Positions 41,311 through 54,327 of a DNA stretch of 64,000 nt are shown in pieces (position 1 is the first letter of the stretch; each line of letters opens with the position of its first letter). The stretch lies in contig NC_065875.1 of NCBI RefSeq assembly GCF_933775445.1, positions 9,065,001 through 9,129,000 of the forward strand, read 5' to 3'. The position numbers and the translations under genes were made by a program. This DNA is from Argentina anserina (lineage: Eukaryota > Streptophyta > Magnoliopsida > Rosales > Rosaceae). The notes beneath the pieces are model-generated. The model did not search any database. It was given only the letters and a program-made list of their open reading frames with translations, and was not told where the DNA came from.

Positions 41311-44291
41311 AAGAGCACGTCGCACAACCAAATATTTTTTGAAGAAACCCTAACTCTCGGCACAGACTTATATGGAGACTCTCGGCACAGACTTATATGA
41401 AGAGAGAGAGAGAGAGAGAGAGAATTTGGTCGCGGTATTTTTTTTTGTCTTTAAGAAATCAATTCATGCATCATCTCTTTTTTAAATTTATTCATTTTCT
41501 TGGTAACAACTTTTTTCCTAGAAGAACATGGTAATACATATCCATCCCCCCTTTAAATTTCGTCCTTGTAATTTTGACATTTCAATGAAATAATGAAAGT
41601 TAGCAATAGACAATAAACACTCCATTTATAACCAAACACATCTTATTTACAACCACCGCCACCCTCTCACAAACAAAATACAATCCTCAATGATCATAGA
41701 ACATAAGAAATAAATAATAAATACAACACATTTCATAATAATAGTGTTTTAGCCACGTAAAGGTAACAAATAAAAAAACATGTTAAAATTGAAGAAACGT
41801 GGCTAAAACATTATCAATAGCCATTCCACAACACCGCACAAGCCAAATGAGCAGTCATGGTAGCTACATAGGATATTAACCTCGTTATCGGTATTAATTA
41901 AGTCAATAGCCCTTATGGAACTACCACACTATTAATACCTATATTGCCCTCATGTTGAAATAATTCTCTTAACACAAGATGAATAAAGCATGGGTAGAAT
42001 TGTAAAACTACTCTAAAATAACTACTCAGTTATAGTAAAACAATCAAAAGGTATAAGATAACTCCTATGTTCACACAACTACAGATCCTAGAGAGAGAGA
42101 GAGAGAGGAATAAAAATGAATAAAACTTCCAAAAAAAAAAGAATATTTATAAAAATGAATAAAACTTCCAACAAAAATGAATATCTTTTTTAATTTTTGT
42201 ACTACTGTTTCAGTAATATTTTTTTGAATTATGGATGGAAGTGAAAAATATGAGATTGAGAATGCTAACACACCAAAAAGAAATTATGATATTGAATATC
42301 ACAAAAAAGATTTCATCTTTTATTCATCTTTTTGGTGTTTGGAGTTTGAATTGACTTCTTTTCATTTGAGCACAACTCTTTAGCACGCACATAGGGCGTG
42401 CATGAAGGCTAGTTCTAATAATTAAGATGCAATAGATTTGAAGTGCATTAAAAGAAGAAAGCTCCTTTTCTTAGGTAACTAGCTCAATATAACTCGTACA
42501 TCCTACGAGGCTACGACTCTTTAATAGGGTTATAACAAGTTTTCCCTCTTGGCTCCTCATATCGTCATATAAGGATACAACATGTTTACCTTTCAAATAA
42601 ACCATTTACTGCGCCAAATTGGCGGAAATGACATTTTTTTGAGTGACGGCAGGTAGTCTGAACAAATCGAAAATAATTTAGGAGCATTTTTTTTAACTCG
42701 AGAACAGAGTTCATGGTAATGTATATCATGCAAAATGCTTATGGTCAATCTCGTGGTGCATTTTCATCTCCTCGTAGATTAGTGAGTTGTTGTCTCCTCT
42801 TACTCTTTCCTATTTGATCGACTGGAACTCATGCGCTTTGTTAGTAGTAGTTTTTTGGTATGTCTTGTTGCAGACTTTGTAATTAGGCTAGCTTGGTCTT
42901 TTATTAATCAATTATTCATTTATAAAAGATAAAAAAAAGTAATGGACATTGTGGCCTATGATGGCTGGTTAAAGTTTATTATTCAAATAGTTTAAAGTTT
43001 TTGGCTGGTTATTCAATTCATCTGAATGATAAAAGAAAGACATGCGCCTAATTCAAGCTAGCGTGGCTTAATTTATAGTGAGGTCCCCCTCTAAACATAC
43101 GAGTAACTTATATTAAGCTTGAGAGCCTGACAGAGACTTCGGTCTCCATAATCTTTCTGGTTAATAATGAACAGTATGCATGTATTTGTGGGTTCAAATC
43201 AGGAAAGCATTAAAGCAACAACACCAGATGTTGTATATAATTGAATCCTTCAAACACCATTCGTTTTTTTTTTCCTGAAATCAATTGATTCAATGAGCAT
43301 GTGCATGGTGAAAGGCTACAATCGCATGCCAAATATTAGGCAACTCGCTAGCTGAGTTAGTATGGGAACAGCTTTTTTATTTTCTTAAAAAAAAGACTAC
43401 CCCGACACAACACAAATCATGTCACTCTCAGGGAAAAGGAAAAACAATCCGGTCATTACCTTCCAAAGCACACCCAAAAGGAGAAAAATTATTGTTGAAC
43501 TGATGAGCGGCGAGCGCCTTTTCGTTTTGGGTTGTTAGTCAAAAAATTATTGTTGAACTGCTAGTTTGTTAACAAGAGGAGTGCAGAAGGCAGGGGTTTA
43601 CACTTAGTTTGTGTAAATTCTTCGACGAGGAAATGAGTTATTTCCGTTAAGAGTTTCAACAATTTTAAAATATGTTATAGAGTCTGTGGCAATGGTCGGT
43701 TGCAGCTAACCGTGCTGGTTAGCTTGTATCATCCTATTCCAAAATAAACCTTAACATGTTATGAAGTGGAACGCCGTCGCCCTTGTTTATTTGGCAGAAT
43801 GCTTTCACATTAAGCAGCGCTTCCAGCAATGAAGTCACGTACGAACAAAATCTGTGACAGTCAAGAAAACTCATCAAATAGATTGATCCTTGAGCAGACG
43901 CCACGAAATGGCTAAATGTAGCTTCAAAGAATATGCAGAGGTAAACACACAAGGCGTGTAATTCGTTTATAATCGAGAGACATGAGAACCATATCCTCGC
44001 CTACAAGCAATCTGCAAGAACTAGAATTAAGCACCGCAAGATATCCAATTAAATACTAGTTATGCGCACAATAATTGTTAAAGAACTGATTACTCGATGC
44101 TTAAAAACACCACGAGGCACGAGTAATTATCTATTACTAACTTATTCACATTGTCCTGGCATAATATGTGACAAAGTAAGATTATTTATAGGCAGCCAGT
44201 CTGAAGCTGATCGAGGCAGCCAGTATAGAACACTAAACAAAAGAAAATTAGAACGTGGGTTACGCCCCTACCAAACAGTGCAACCTACCTA
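41311..44291. other. intergenic, microsatellites only
   Basis: No supported gene. GA repeats at 41401-41424 and about 42089-42108. ORFs of 60-80 codons here show no recognisable domain. Confidence 0.5.
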
Positions 44292-44690
44292 AAAGTAATG
44301 TTACGCAAAAATGTCAATTTGCACTTCAAATTTGATCATAATTATTAGTTTGCACCCCGAATTTACATTTAAGTAAATTTACCTCCAAAATTTGGTAAAA
44401 ATTGCCGATTTGCACCACATCTGTTAAATTTAATGGTTTCCATCTAATTTTAAGTCACATGTCATGCATTAGAGAGACAATATTGTCATTATATATTTAT
44501 TCATATTTAATAATGAAATAAATTAATAAAATTACTTAAGATGAACACTTTCAACTATGTTTTTTTTTTCCGAAATATGTTATTGTTTTATATATTTATT
44601 ATTTTACGTGATATGATATGTTAAAACTTAAAAGATATTAGAAAAATATAAATAAATACATAGAAAATTAAAAATAAATTTGTACATATA

Positions 44691-44728
<38 letters not shown>

Positions 44729-45064
44729 ATACACTATATTGGAATGGGTGAGTATGTTGAATATATAATTCGAAGTAGAGTTAAATATGTAGAAAATAAA
44801 GAAATATGTAAATAAATAATTTGATTAAAAAAATCCTCATTTTAAAGAATATTTTTATAATATAAATAGAAAATGACAACATTACCTTTCATATGCATGA
44901 CATGTAACGCAAAATTAGATAGAAACAGTTAAATTTAACGGATGGAGTGCAAATCGGCAATTTTTACCAAGTTTATGAGCTAAATTAACTCAAATGCAAA
45001 TTCGAGCTGCAAATTGATAATTTCAGCCAAATTTAAGGAGTATGTTGGTAATTTTACCTTTTAA
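44292..45064. mobile_element. inverted-repeat element upstream of the SDR gene
   Basis: The left arm (44292 to about 44500) and right arm (about 44870-45064) pair over about 200 bp: both contain, read inward, GGTAAAAATTGCCGATTTGC, a GTTAAATTTAA word, ATCTAATTTT and CATGTCATGCAT. The centre is AT-rich with a (TA)n run at 44694-44724. No coding capacity. A MITE, perhaps Mutator-type; no clean target duplication was found. Its right edge is about 45 bp from the TATA box of the SDR gene. Confidence 0.75.
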
Positions 45065-45109
45065 AAAAATATTTATGTCCCTTTTTCCTTTTCACACCCT
45101 GCCTTCTCT

Positions 45110-45118
45110 TATAAATAC
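45110..45118 (+). promoter_or_regulatory. TATA box of the SDR gene
   Basis: TATAAATAC about 82 bp before the start codon at 45192, which leaves room for a leader of about 50 bases. Confidence 0.65.
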
Positions 45119-45191
45119 GCTATACGCATTCCTACCATTCTCTCCTCTCAAATATATCACCCCAGACCAAAGCTAGTTTTAATTTTCAGCT

Positions 45192-45256
45192 ATGCGGTTC
45201 AAAGAAACAGATCAGCTCCCTATTATTTCTCCTTCCCTCTCCCCAACAAGGTAATG

Positions 45257-45300
<44 letters not shown>

Positions 45301-47276
45301 ATTCACCTCCCGCGTTCTATGTCTCTTCGATCTGTAAGAAATTGGAGAGGAAGTTAAGTTTACAATTTCTATAACATGCATATGCATACGGCTATGAATC
45401 ATTGAAAGGGAACGATAGCACGCTGATGAAACTATGCTGTACTTAATTAGTGTGTATGAATACATGTTTTCATGAATGAATAAATCAGGTGGTGGTCGGA
45501 GGAGACAGTGGCGATAGTGACTGGAGCAAACAAAGGAATTGGGTTTGCCCTGGTGAAGAGAATGGCGGAGTTGGGTCTGAAGGTGATATTAACAGCTAGA
45601 GACATTGAAAGGGGTTGCAAGGCCGTGGAAGCACTTAGGGCTCAAGGTCTTCATAACATTACTTTTTTCTGCCTCGACGTTTCTGATCCTTGTTCTATCA
45701 AAACCTTCGTATCCTGGTTCTCTGAAAACTTTGTAGCCTTGGATATTCTTGTAAGTTCTTCTTCTTCTTCTTCTTCCTCATAATATATTCACCATGCATT
45801 ATTACAGAACTACAACTTAATAATGTATTGCATGTGTTTTGCTAATCGGCCGGGCAGCGGTTCGGCGTTAATTTGAATGCAATTTACCTAGGAAATCAGT
45901 ATATATGAGATAATACGTACATTGAAAAAATGTGATCCATAAATTAAAAAACTTAACAAGAGGAAAAACCAAAGTTCTATAATCAGAACCATAAATCTAT
46001 CCATTAATTCAATTATAATTGTTAAATCTCATTGACAAAATTAAGAAATGACATTTCATTAATATATATAACTAAATCAACACATGGATGCACTAATTAG
46101 GTAAGGTGCCCACTTCGATTCAATTCAAAAATGTGGACACTGCTAGCTAGCTTCGCTTTAGTTAATTTGTGATTCGGACTGTTTTCTGAAAACAATAAAA
46201 AGTGGACTCTTGACTCGCTCCATCTATTCGATCAAATTCTCGACCAAGTCATGTTGATTGGAAAAATCAGGTATATTATGTAATCATTGGGATATATTAT
46301 ACTAATTAAACGTTGAAGTGCACGTCCCGGCAACATATAGATTAAAAGTAAACAAAAATAGTCATGAGAAATTAAAAAAGAAACACCAAACCCTATCACC
46401 TCGCAATCTTGTATGGACACAGTGAAAATGAATATATTATATAAGTTTTCTTTTCTTTATCTTAGCCTGAGTTGGTCGTCCTAAAGAATGATCCTTCATC
46501 ACAAGTTGATGAAAATTATATTTCATTGCTTCTTATTCTTATATGTCAATTTTTCTTTATTGTAAGTTGATGAATATATCCTCTCTAGGTGAACAACGCA
46601 GCAGTTTCGTTCAATGAAATCAATGAAAATTCAGTTGAACATGCCGACACCGTAATCAGAACCAATTTCAAAGGACCAAAGTTACTGACTGAGGCTCTGT
46701 TGCCCATGTTCCGTACCTCGTCAGCCATCAGTCGAATACTCAATGTCAGTTCCAGACTTGGTTCCCTAAATGTGAGTACTGTGCCTCAAAGCTTTCTTAA
46801 TTAATCTGATGTAATTGGCAGTGTACTGATTACCCTGTGGAGCACTGCAGAAGGTGGGAAACCCTAGCATAAGAGAGGTTCTACGAAGTGAGAAACTATC
46901 GGAGGACGATATTGAGGGAGTTGTAGGTTTATTTCTGGAACAAGTGAAGACTGGGACATGGAAGACCCGAGGTTGGCCTGAACTGTGGACGGACTATGCG
47001 GTGTCGAAGCTTGCACTGAATGCCTATACTAGGGTTTTGGCAAAGCGCTATGAAGGAAGGGGTTTGAGTGTGAATAGCTTCTGTCCCGGCTTCACTCAGA
47101 CATCGATGACTCGATGCAAGGGAGATCACACCGCGGACGAAGCAGCCATTGTTGCTGCTAGGCTGGCTTTACTTCCTCAGGAGAAAATACAAAGTGGTAA
47201 GTTTTTCTTATGGGGTAGTGGCAGTAGTACTAGTATCAGCAGTAATAATAATGTGGTGGTATCGTCCAAGTTATGA
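45192..47276 (+). CDS. short-chain dehydrogenase/reductase, neomenthol dehydrogenase-like (four exons)
   Basis: NADPH-dependent carbonyl reductase of the plant (+)-neomenthol dehydrogenase / salutaridine reductase-like SDR group; the substrate cannot be told from sequence. Exons 45192-45250, 45489-45750, 46589-46771, 46851-47276; phases agree and the product is 309 residues, normal for the group. Motifs: group-typical RWWS before the fold (20-23), cofactor loop TGANKGIG (31-38), NNAA (109-112), catalytic Ser in NVSS (159-162), YAVSK with Tyr217 and Lys221, and PGFTQTSM. The first exon codes only the first 19 residues and is split from the Rossmann fold by an intron with a long CT repeat. The last residues are SKL, a canonical peroxisomal targeting tripeptide, after a Ser/Asn/Val-rich tail that looks low-complexity. 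No damage is seen. Confidence 0.92.
45259..45298. repeat. (TC)n microsatellite in SDR intron 1
   Basis: About 20 uninterrupted TC units directly after the first splice donor. Confidence 0.95.
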
Positions 47277-48753
47277 CTTCATATATGATTCGATCTTGAT
47301 TCCATTAATTTGGTGAACTGAGATCAAGAACGTAGGCACCTTTCGCATGTGAAAGCTAGGTTCTTGGTACGTAATCCGGTCATATTTTGGTGCGTAAAAT
47401 TTTATAATTAAGTCGGTCGAATATGTGTATATATCATATGTATCCGGCGGAATTGGTCTGGAGATAATGAACGACTTGGTGTCTTGGTCTACTCTTGAAA
47501 ATAAAATTATTGGACCACTGCTACGCCCACACACGAATCAAACCGGAAGTACCAAACTAAGGGTCGTATTGTATATGAAATTAGACCATTAGTGGGAGTT
47601 TTAAAGAAATATATGGAATTTAAAAGTATATGATTTAATATAGAATTTTAATTATCTATATAAGTCTAGATGTATTCAATTATGATTTTTAAAAATCATT
47701 GTGGAATCCATAAAAATTTAAAGGTATTCAATCAAGATTTTTTAAAATGAATATAATTCTATGTGTATTTAAAATATCATTCATATAAACTCATGGAATA
47801 TTCTCATGGATTTTGTAGTGTTAATTATACACATCACAATCCAAAAATTGTCTAGCCTCTAGACCAAAGATTTTCATTGACTTTTTCATGAACTTTATCA
47901 TTGTATTTAAAGATGTTCACTCTCCACCATTTTTTTTATTTTCTTTTTGTCTTTTCTTTACAGATTCTTTTTCCTACAACCTAACATGTTTATTCCTATG
48001 ATCCCATGATTTTTTCTTCTTCTCTATGTTATGTTCTTACCTTGTATCTTTACACTTATTAAAATCTCATTCTCATATGTGAACACATCTTCAATGTTAA
48101 CACATCTTCAATGTTAACAATAAAAACAATGAGGATGAAAGAAGTACGTAAGAAGAAAGAAAAATAATAATCATATCAATGTCTCATGAACACCGACTTC
48201 TTTAGCTTGAAACTTCCGGAACAATTTATTTACTTTCATTTTTTGTACATATTTGTTGATAGATTAAATTTGAAGGGTTTCTTTTAAATTTTCTAAAATA
48301 ATTGAGATTCTCTAATTTCTTTGCAATAGACACAACAAATAAATTTGCTTAGAAAAATAATTCCATATAAAATTTTCTTAGGATGCATTAATCTCCGTCC
48401 AATAGCACCCACGAGGCGTCAGAGAACTCATAAGGCCAACCTAGATACTTAGAATGCACCTGGCCACTCAAGAATGAAGCAAATTATCACGGAACCATGA
48501 ACTTGTAGTTGAGAGACATGACATGCACATTATTCAATTTTGTTTATGAGAATTTTCTGTAACATTATTCTAATTTGCAGCTCCATTGCAATATATAACC
48601 GAGACAAACCAAAGACAGGGAAAAAGAAAATTCAATAGACTCCTTGTTTGGTGTGTATTCGAAATTTGTGTCTCAAAATTTATTGTGTAAGAATTGATTA
48701 TTAATTTCTCTTATTTACCTGATTTATTTACATGTTTCAGGGCATTTCAGTAG
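47277..48753. other. 3' flank of the SDR gene and spacer
   Basis: Very AT-rich and no gene recognised. The right part may belong to the CACTA element that follows, but no left terminus of it was found. Confidence 0.45.
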
Positions 48754-49019
48754 ATAAGTGGCCGCACATGTGGATTGTGGGTTATGTGCTACATGAAGGA
48801 CATTGTAGAGGACAAGAACCAGCTGTGGTATGATAAGGTAATATATGCCTCTTATGTACATTAGTTCTGCATGTTGGGATCTTTTGATATGTAAATTAAC
48901 CTTTGTCTTTCATATTGTTACAGTGGGGGAAGACTGCAAAGAACTACTATACCCAAAAGGATATTGATAAGGTTCGAGAGGAGTGGGCTAGGCACGTCTT
49001 CAAGTTTAAAGCTGCCTAA
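48754..49019 (+). pseudogene. Ulp1-type cysteine protease tail (CACTA-associated)
   Basis: Two exons, 48754-48837 and 48924-49019, joined by a GT..AG intron. They read TCGLWVMCYMKDI and, in the second exon, YYTQKDIDKVREEWARHV, ending at TAA. This is the C-terminal part of the C48 (Ulp1/SENP-like) protease often carried by plant CACTA elements, where the family has (D/E)CGY.VM.YM with the catalytic Cys; here the residue before CG is Thr. An in-frame stop at 48751 and the missing His/Asp part show it is a remnant. It lies 1.4 kb from a CACTA terminus, as the 3' gene of such an element would. Confidence 0.6.
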
Positions 49020-50416
49020 ACTGTACACATGCCTCTTTATGCTATGGAAACTTCCATCTTGAACCTTTATTAGTTAGCTTTGTCTATATTGGTGGTGTTG
49101 AACACTCATGGTTAATTAATTTTGTGTCTATATGGATTCAGTTGGTTAGATTATGTAGGTTAAAGATGATATGTGTCTTGGATGATACATTGTGGCATAT
49201 GTATGTATTTTGATTTAGTCTTGAACAATTAGAGAACAAATTATGAATTTATGATTTTCAAATTTTCAGCTTACTATTTGAATAGTGAATTAGTGTCATT
49301 TGATATAACAAAACAAAACAGGCATATGATTGAACTCTGTTATTTGAAGTGAATTCAAATAATTAAAACCAACCTGGTTCAATTGTAACTTTGCACATCA
49401 AACAACACATAACTATAGACAGAGAACAATAGACAAGACTGCTTTAATACGAATCTGATGTTGATTAACAAATCAAACAACACATAGCCGTTATTTTCAG
49501 CAAACTCCAATAACAATATTTTTACATTAGATAACATAACTCATCATATAAGTGTTATCTACATATAACTCAGACTACAAAAGCTAAGCATAAAGGTTCG
49601 ACAACTTTGGTTACATGCACATCATACAACATATATCTGTAATATAGTAAACATTACAGTTACAGATAACTATTGTTAAATTAGCTATCAAACAACATAT
49701 ACTATCAATATCTCTAGTAAATAAAAAAAATACACTACATATATCTATAATTATTGTTTCTATTACTCTACATTTAAATGTTGTATAAAGCGAAACCTGA
49801 AAATTGTAATATAACATCACACAATAGAGGACTTTTTTAATGTTGTTTAATAGCATTATTAGACAACGGAGTATATTTGTGGCATAATGTGCAAAGAGAC
49901 AACATCAAAGTAGACGACACATATGGATACTATCAGACAACATGTATCCACTGTTGTCTGATACACTTTGTGGCATAGTGCATGTTTACATTTATTGTAT
50001 GATAGATTTTACACAACTATGTTTATATATATAGTATTAGTTGTTTGAAGAGCCAACTGCCGAGCGCATCTTTCAACCATCCTGCCGAGATCCCTCTTCA
50101 CACAACAAATTCTATTAACACCTTTGTTGTACAAGTTCCAAACACACAATGAATCTCAGGTTTATAGTTCGTTGTCTGATTTACAAAGATACAACAAACT
50201 CAATCTGTCACAAAACACGTTTGTTGTATAATAGAGCCCATCCATATCGATCTGGCGAGAAGTTGTCGAGGAACTGCCGAAAATCATACAACGGTGATCC
50301 ACAGTTGTGTGACCGAAATGTCATTTTTAATCACACAACAGTGTAATATACAACGGTGTAGCTGACCATCAGACAACTACAATTCATTGTTGTGTATCGC
50401 CATTATTGTGGTAGTG
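49020..50416. mobile_element. 3' subterminal region and terminus of a CACTA element
   Basis: Read on the minus strand from 50416, the sequence begins CACTACCACAATAATGGCGA, a CACTA-type terminus. Inside it are many short subterminal repeats in both orientations (CAACAA, ACACAAC, GTTGTCTGAT and complements), dense from about 49900 to 50400. The left end of the element is not visible, so it is probably truncated or extends past the protease remnant without a preserved terminus. Confidence 0.65.
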
Positions 50417-51209
50417 TTATAAGTAAAAATCACTTTTAGAGTGGTATAATTACTAAAATGGTTATTAACGGACAATCACATTCATTAATTATGTTTAATG
50501 TAATTGGCTAAATAATTATTTATGTAAAACTCTACAATTATACAAAATAAATTATCACCATAGTTGAAGAGAACCACTACACAAAACCAAAATAGGTTAA
50601 CATATATCCGGTCATGTCAAACTTCATGCAACACAATTCATCTTGATAAATAACCAACGGTGGTAACATATGATATTAGTTTTTTTTTAGCCCATCATCA
50701 AATGCACTATAATACAACAATGAGTAGCAAAAACTCTACCATCCATTATGAGTTTTTCTATGGACATTGAAGGGAAAACTTCTATCATATGCTCTACTAG
50801 CTGGAATGACCTTCAATTACTTTGATGCTCGCTTCCACAACTATACCTCTCTAACTCTTGCCTTGCAAAGAAATGCTATCAGTTACTTTGCAGCTCGCTA
50901 CCTTGAATAAAATCTACTACTTTTGTTTGACCAATTCAAAAGGCTAGCCTCTTGCACCTGACATCTAGAAATCTGAGTTTCATAGAGATAAAAATCATAA
51001 ACAAACACCACAACAGCACAGTGCATAAGTAATCATATCTTTGGACTTTGAAAAACAAAATACAAAGGTAAGCTCTGGAACTGACCGGAGAACTAGTTCC
51101 ATAAAGCTCCACAAGAATTAATTAAAAATACAGCATGGTGCAGACTAATTCATTGAAATCACGTATTGCACTGCTGGGAAGAAGAGCCGCTGGTTTCATC
51201 CTTGATCAT
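50417..51209. other. intergenic, possible 3' part of a broken gene
   Basis: No complete gene. On the minus strand 51210-51160 can be read as a short C-terminal exon (DETSGSSSQQ then CNT and a stop) behind a possible acceptor; it is not recognised as any family. Confidence 0.35.
51205..51209. repeat. target site duplication ATCAT (left)
   Basis: ATCAT directly before TGTAATAACCC, matched by ATCAT at 55963-55967 directly after the terminal ATTACA. Confidence 0.8.
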
Positions 51210-51526
51210 TGTAATAACCCTATTTTTCAAAACGATATTTGGTTTGATTTGAATTCAATAAAGTTGTGAGATTCAATTAGAATGAATTTGATTATTTGCG
51301 ACCTTATGAAATGGAAACATAAACGTTCTAAGAACGTTTAATTAGAAAAACGTTACGTTTGCGAACGAATATATCGACTTTTATTTCGTCACCTGTTTGT
51401 GAAAACTTCCTTCAGGGAAGTTGCAGAGCTCGTCAATACGAGTTCGTGGACACGTCACGCGCTCGAATCGGACGTCGTACGTAAAAGTTATTAACGATAG
51501 AAGTTAGTTTCCGATTTAGAAATGGG

Positions 51527-51535
51527 TATAAAAGG
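51527..51535 (+). promoter_or_regulatory. TATA box of copy D
   Basis: TATAAAAGG about 317 bp into the element, downstream of the conserved GAGCTCGT..ATACGAGTT block. The same order is seen on the minus strand of copy A. Confidence 0.55.
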
Positions 51536-54327
51536 AAACTAATCAGAAGTAGGGTTTCTATTTTTGGAAACCCTCTTCTCTCTCCTTACCCCGCGCTTCC
51601 ATCACCTTCTCCCTCTTCTCTCTCGTTCTCTCCCCCGATTCTCCCCCTCCCTCAGAAATTTCGCCGGCGATCTCGCCGATCCGTGGTCCGTGTCACACAT
51701 CGCTCCTCGCAAAAGCTTCGCACGGATCTCCTCGCCAAACCCCGAGAGGATCGTGTCCTCCCTCGACGCCGTTCGCCGCGCCGACGCACCACTGTCAACC
51801 TGCAATCGAAGCCTCCAGTTTCATCCCCGGCGATACACGTCCTCGGAGGATAGCTCTCCTTCGCCTCACCTTGCCTCCGAAGCCATCGACGACAGAAGTG
51901 GAGCTCGACTCGCCGATCCTCTACGCGATTCGATTCCGCCGTTCTCGCAGGTGCCTCTGGTGGTCCTCTCGACGGTCCTGCGTCCTCTTGAGGTAAGGGA
52001 TGATTGATTTGGTGTGGATGTGATGTTGTTTGTGAATTTTTGGATTGAATTGTGGAAAATCGGAGGAGGATGGAGAAGAGGGTTACCGCCGCCTCTAGGC
52101 GGCGCATGGGGGTGCGTGGGTTAGCTTAGGAGGGGTCTGAGACCGTGAGAAGGAAGAGGAGGAGGAGGGAAAGAATTTGCGCACGGCGGTGGCGTGATGC
52201 GCGCCGTGGTTGGTGTCGGCGCGTGTGCCACACGGGCGGCCTATAAAATACCCTGAAAAACATCATCGTTACTATAGAATAAGCAGGGATCGTTCAGTCC
52301 GGGGAATCAAAAGGGCCTCAACACTTATCATGTTATTGGGGGATTTGATTTGGATTCTAAAACTACAACTGAAAATAAATCCTAAATTACTTATATACAA
52401 TTGATCAACCATTCATCACATAACCAAAACACGAATTCTACTCAAGAAACATGTATGACATGCATAGAACAACATATAGGCAGCAAGTATTTTTTATTCT
52501 TCTTAAGTCCATTTCAATTCTAATTCTAATTAGAGTCCGAAGCGGTTCATCTAATCGTTAAGACTTCTTAATTATTTAGAATCAACGAAGCGTTCAATCC
52601 TAAACATATGCTAAAGAGAGTTCAACATAACGAAGCGTCTAGTTAAACAACAAAGTAGCACATAAGCACATTAAGTCGAATTGGAGACATGTTACACAAG
52701 CATGGCGTCACTCATCTTGATTAAACATGCAAATTCCTAGAACTATCACAGCCCTATATAAGTATCCATAATTGAAACACGAAGCGCATATTCAACCAAT
52801 GAACACTTTGGTGAATTAAATCGCAACCCTAGGAGAACCATGGCCTTGGCTTCCTCAAGCATTGATTTAGATGCACAAATTCAAGGAATAAATTAAAATA
52901 AAACCTAAATAGAAATCAAAAACCTACTGCCCATAGATGCTACACACGGCACACACACATATTTCATGAGTTCATGCAATCAAAACATAAAACCAAAGAA
53001 GTCTGAATTTATGTTCTTCATATATGAAACCGAAAATAACATCCAATGATTCATACAATGAATTCGAAATTTGCAGAAAATAAAAAGAAATATTACAAGT
53101 CATGGATGAATCACACATTAGAAACCTTCTAGGATGAAGCAAGGATGAATTCGAATTGGTGGAGGAGGAAGATGAGCACCAAGCCGTGATGATGGATGAA
53201 GGTTTTTGGCTTGAATTTTCTGGATGTTCTTGGGCAGCAATTCGGCTTTGTTTGTGAGAGAATGGAGATGGTGAATTGTGAGGGAGGCCATGCCTTTTAT
53301 AGAGGAAGGAGGAGAGGAGTGGCTGTTAGGGTTTTGAATGGGTTGATCCATGTATTTCCTTTTTTTTCTTTTCTTTCCTTCTCAATTGAATGATGATCAT
53401 CTTTGTTGGTCACATGCATTCTCCCTTCTTCTAGACCACATGCATTCTTCAGAATTATCTCTTTGTTCTCTCCTTCCTTTTTCTTCTTTTGTTTCCTTCT
53501 TTTCTTATTCTTTCCATTTAATGGCCGGATGAACCTTCCCTCCTTTGAGGCTGCATATTTATTCCTTTTCATCTTATTCAGAAACTAAATTACTTCTTTC
53601 CTTTTTCTCCTTTTGTTTCCTTCTTCTCCTCTTTCTTTCCATAATTTCCAAGTCATTATCTCACATTTAATTCTGAAAATAAGGAAAGGAAATAATAAAT
53701 ATAAATCACATATGTTACAGAAATATCGAATAATAAAAATCCTAACCAAACTAGGTTTCCTAGTTCGACAAGGAATACTACTCTGTAGCACTGTCGATAA
53801 TTTCTGCATTTTACACCCGTTTTAGCACTAAAAGGGAACGAACGTCACTAAAGACTCCTAACTCGACTCAATGACTCTATACTACAATAATAAGGGCTAA
53901 GTAAAGTACGAATGGAGGTAAAAACATGTTAAGAACGTCGCACAAAGTGCTCCTATCACCGGAGGTGGTGCGTGTACCCCACTACGCAAACAGTATGCAC
54001 TCGTACAGAAATACATGAATAGTAAATACGTGAATAGTACACAATGAATAGTACACAATGAATAGTGCTCAATGAACAGTAAATTCGTAAAACCGAAAAT
54101 TGCTGAACAGTAACCGCTTATTACTGTTTCAGCATTTAAAGGTTTACGAAACGTTTCTAAATTCTTTTCATATTTTTTCAAGGTGATTGATAAAATCAAA
54201 GAAAGGAATTATATTCGGAAATTGTGGAATTTCGCTCGAGTCGATAAGGTGAGTAAAATCTCACATATTTACAAATCTACCCTTGCGGAGATTCAAGATT
54301 TTGCAAGATTTTTTAATATTGAATTAT

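Noticed and set aside
45508..45783. SDR reading running on into a poly-Ser stretch
   Set aside because: The Ser run is translation of the intron (TCT repeats) after the donor at 45751.
51652..52107. 151-codon Arg-rich minus-strand ORF
   Set aside because: Opposite strand of the GC-rich leader of copy D; composition alone explains the open frame.
53297..53572. Lys/Glu-rich ORFs around 53.3-53.8 kb on both strands
   Set aside because: They arise from TTC/GAA-rich low-complexity sequence; no conserved domain.
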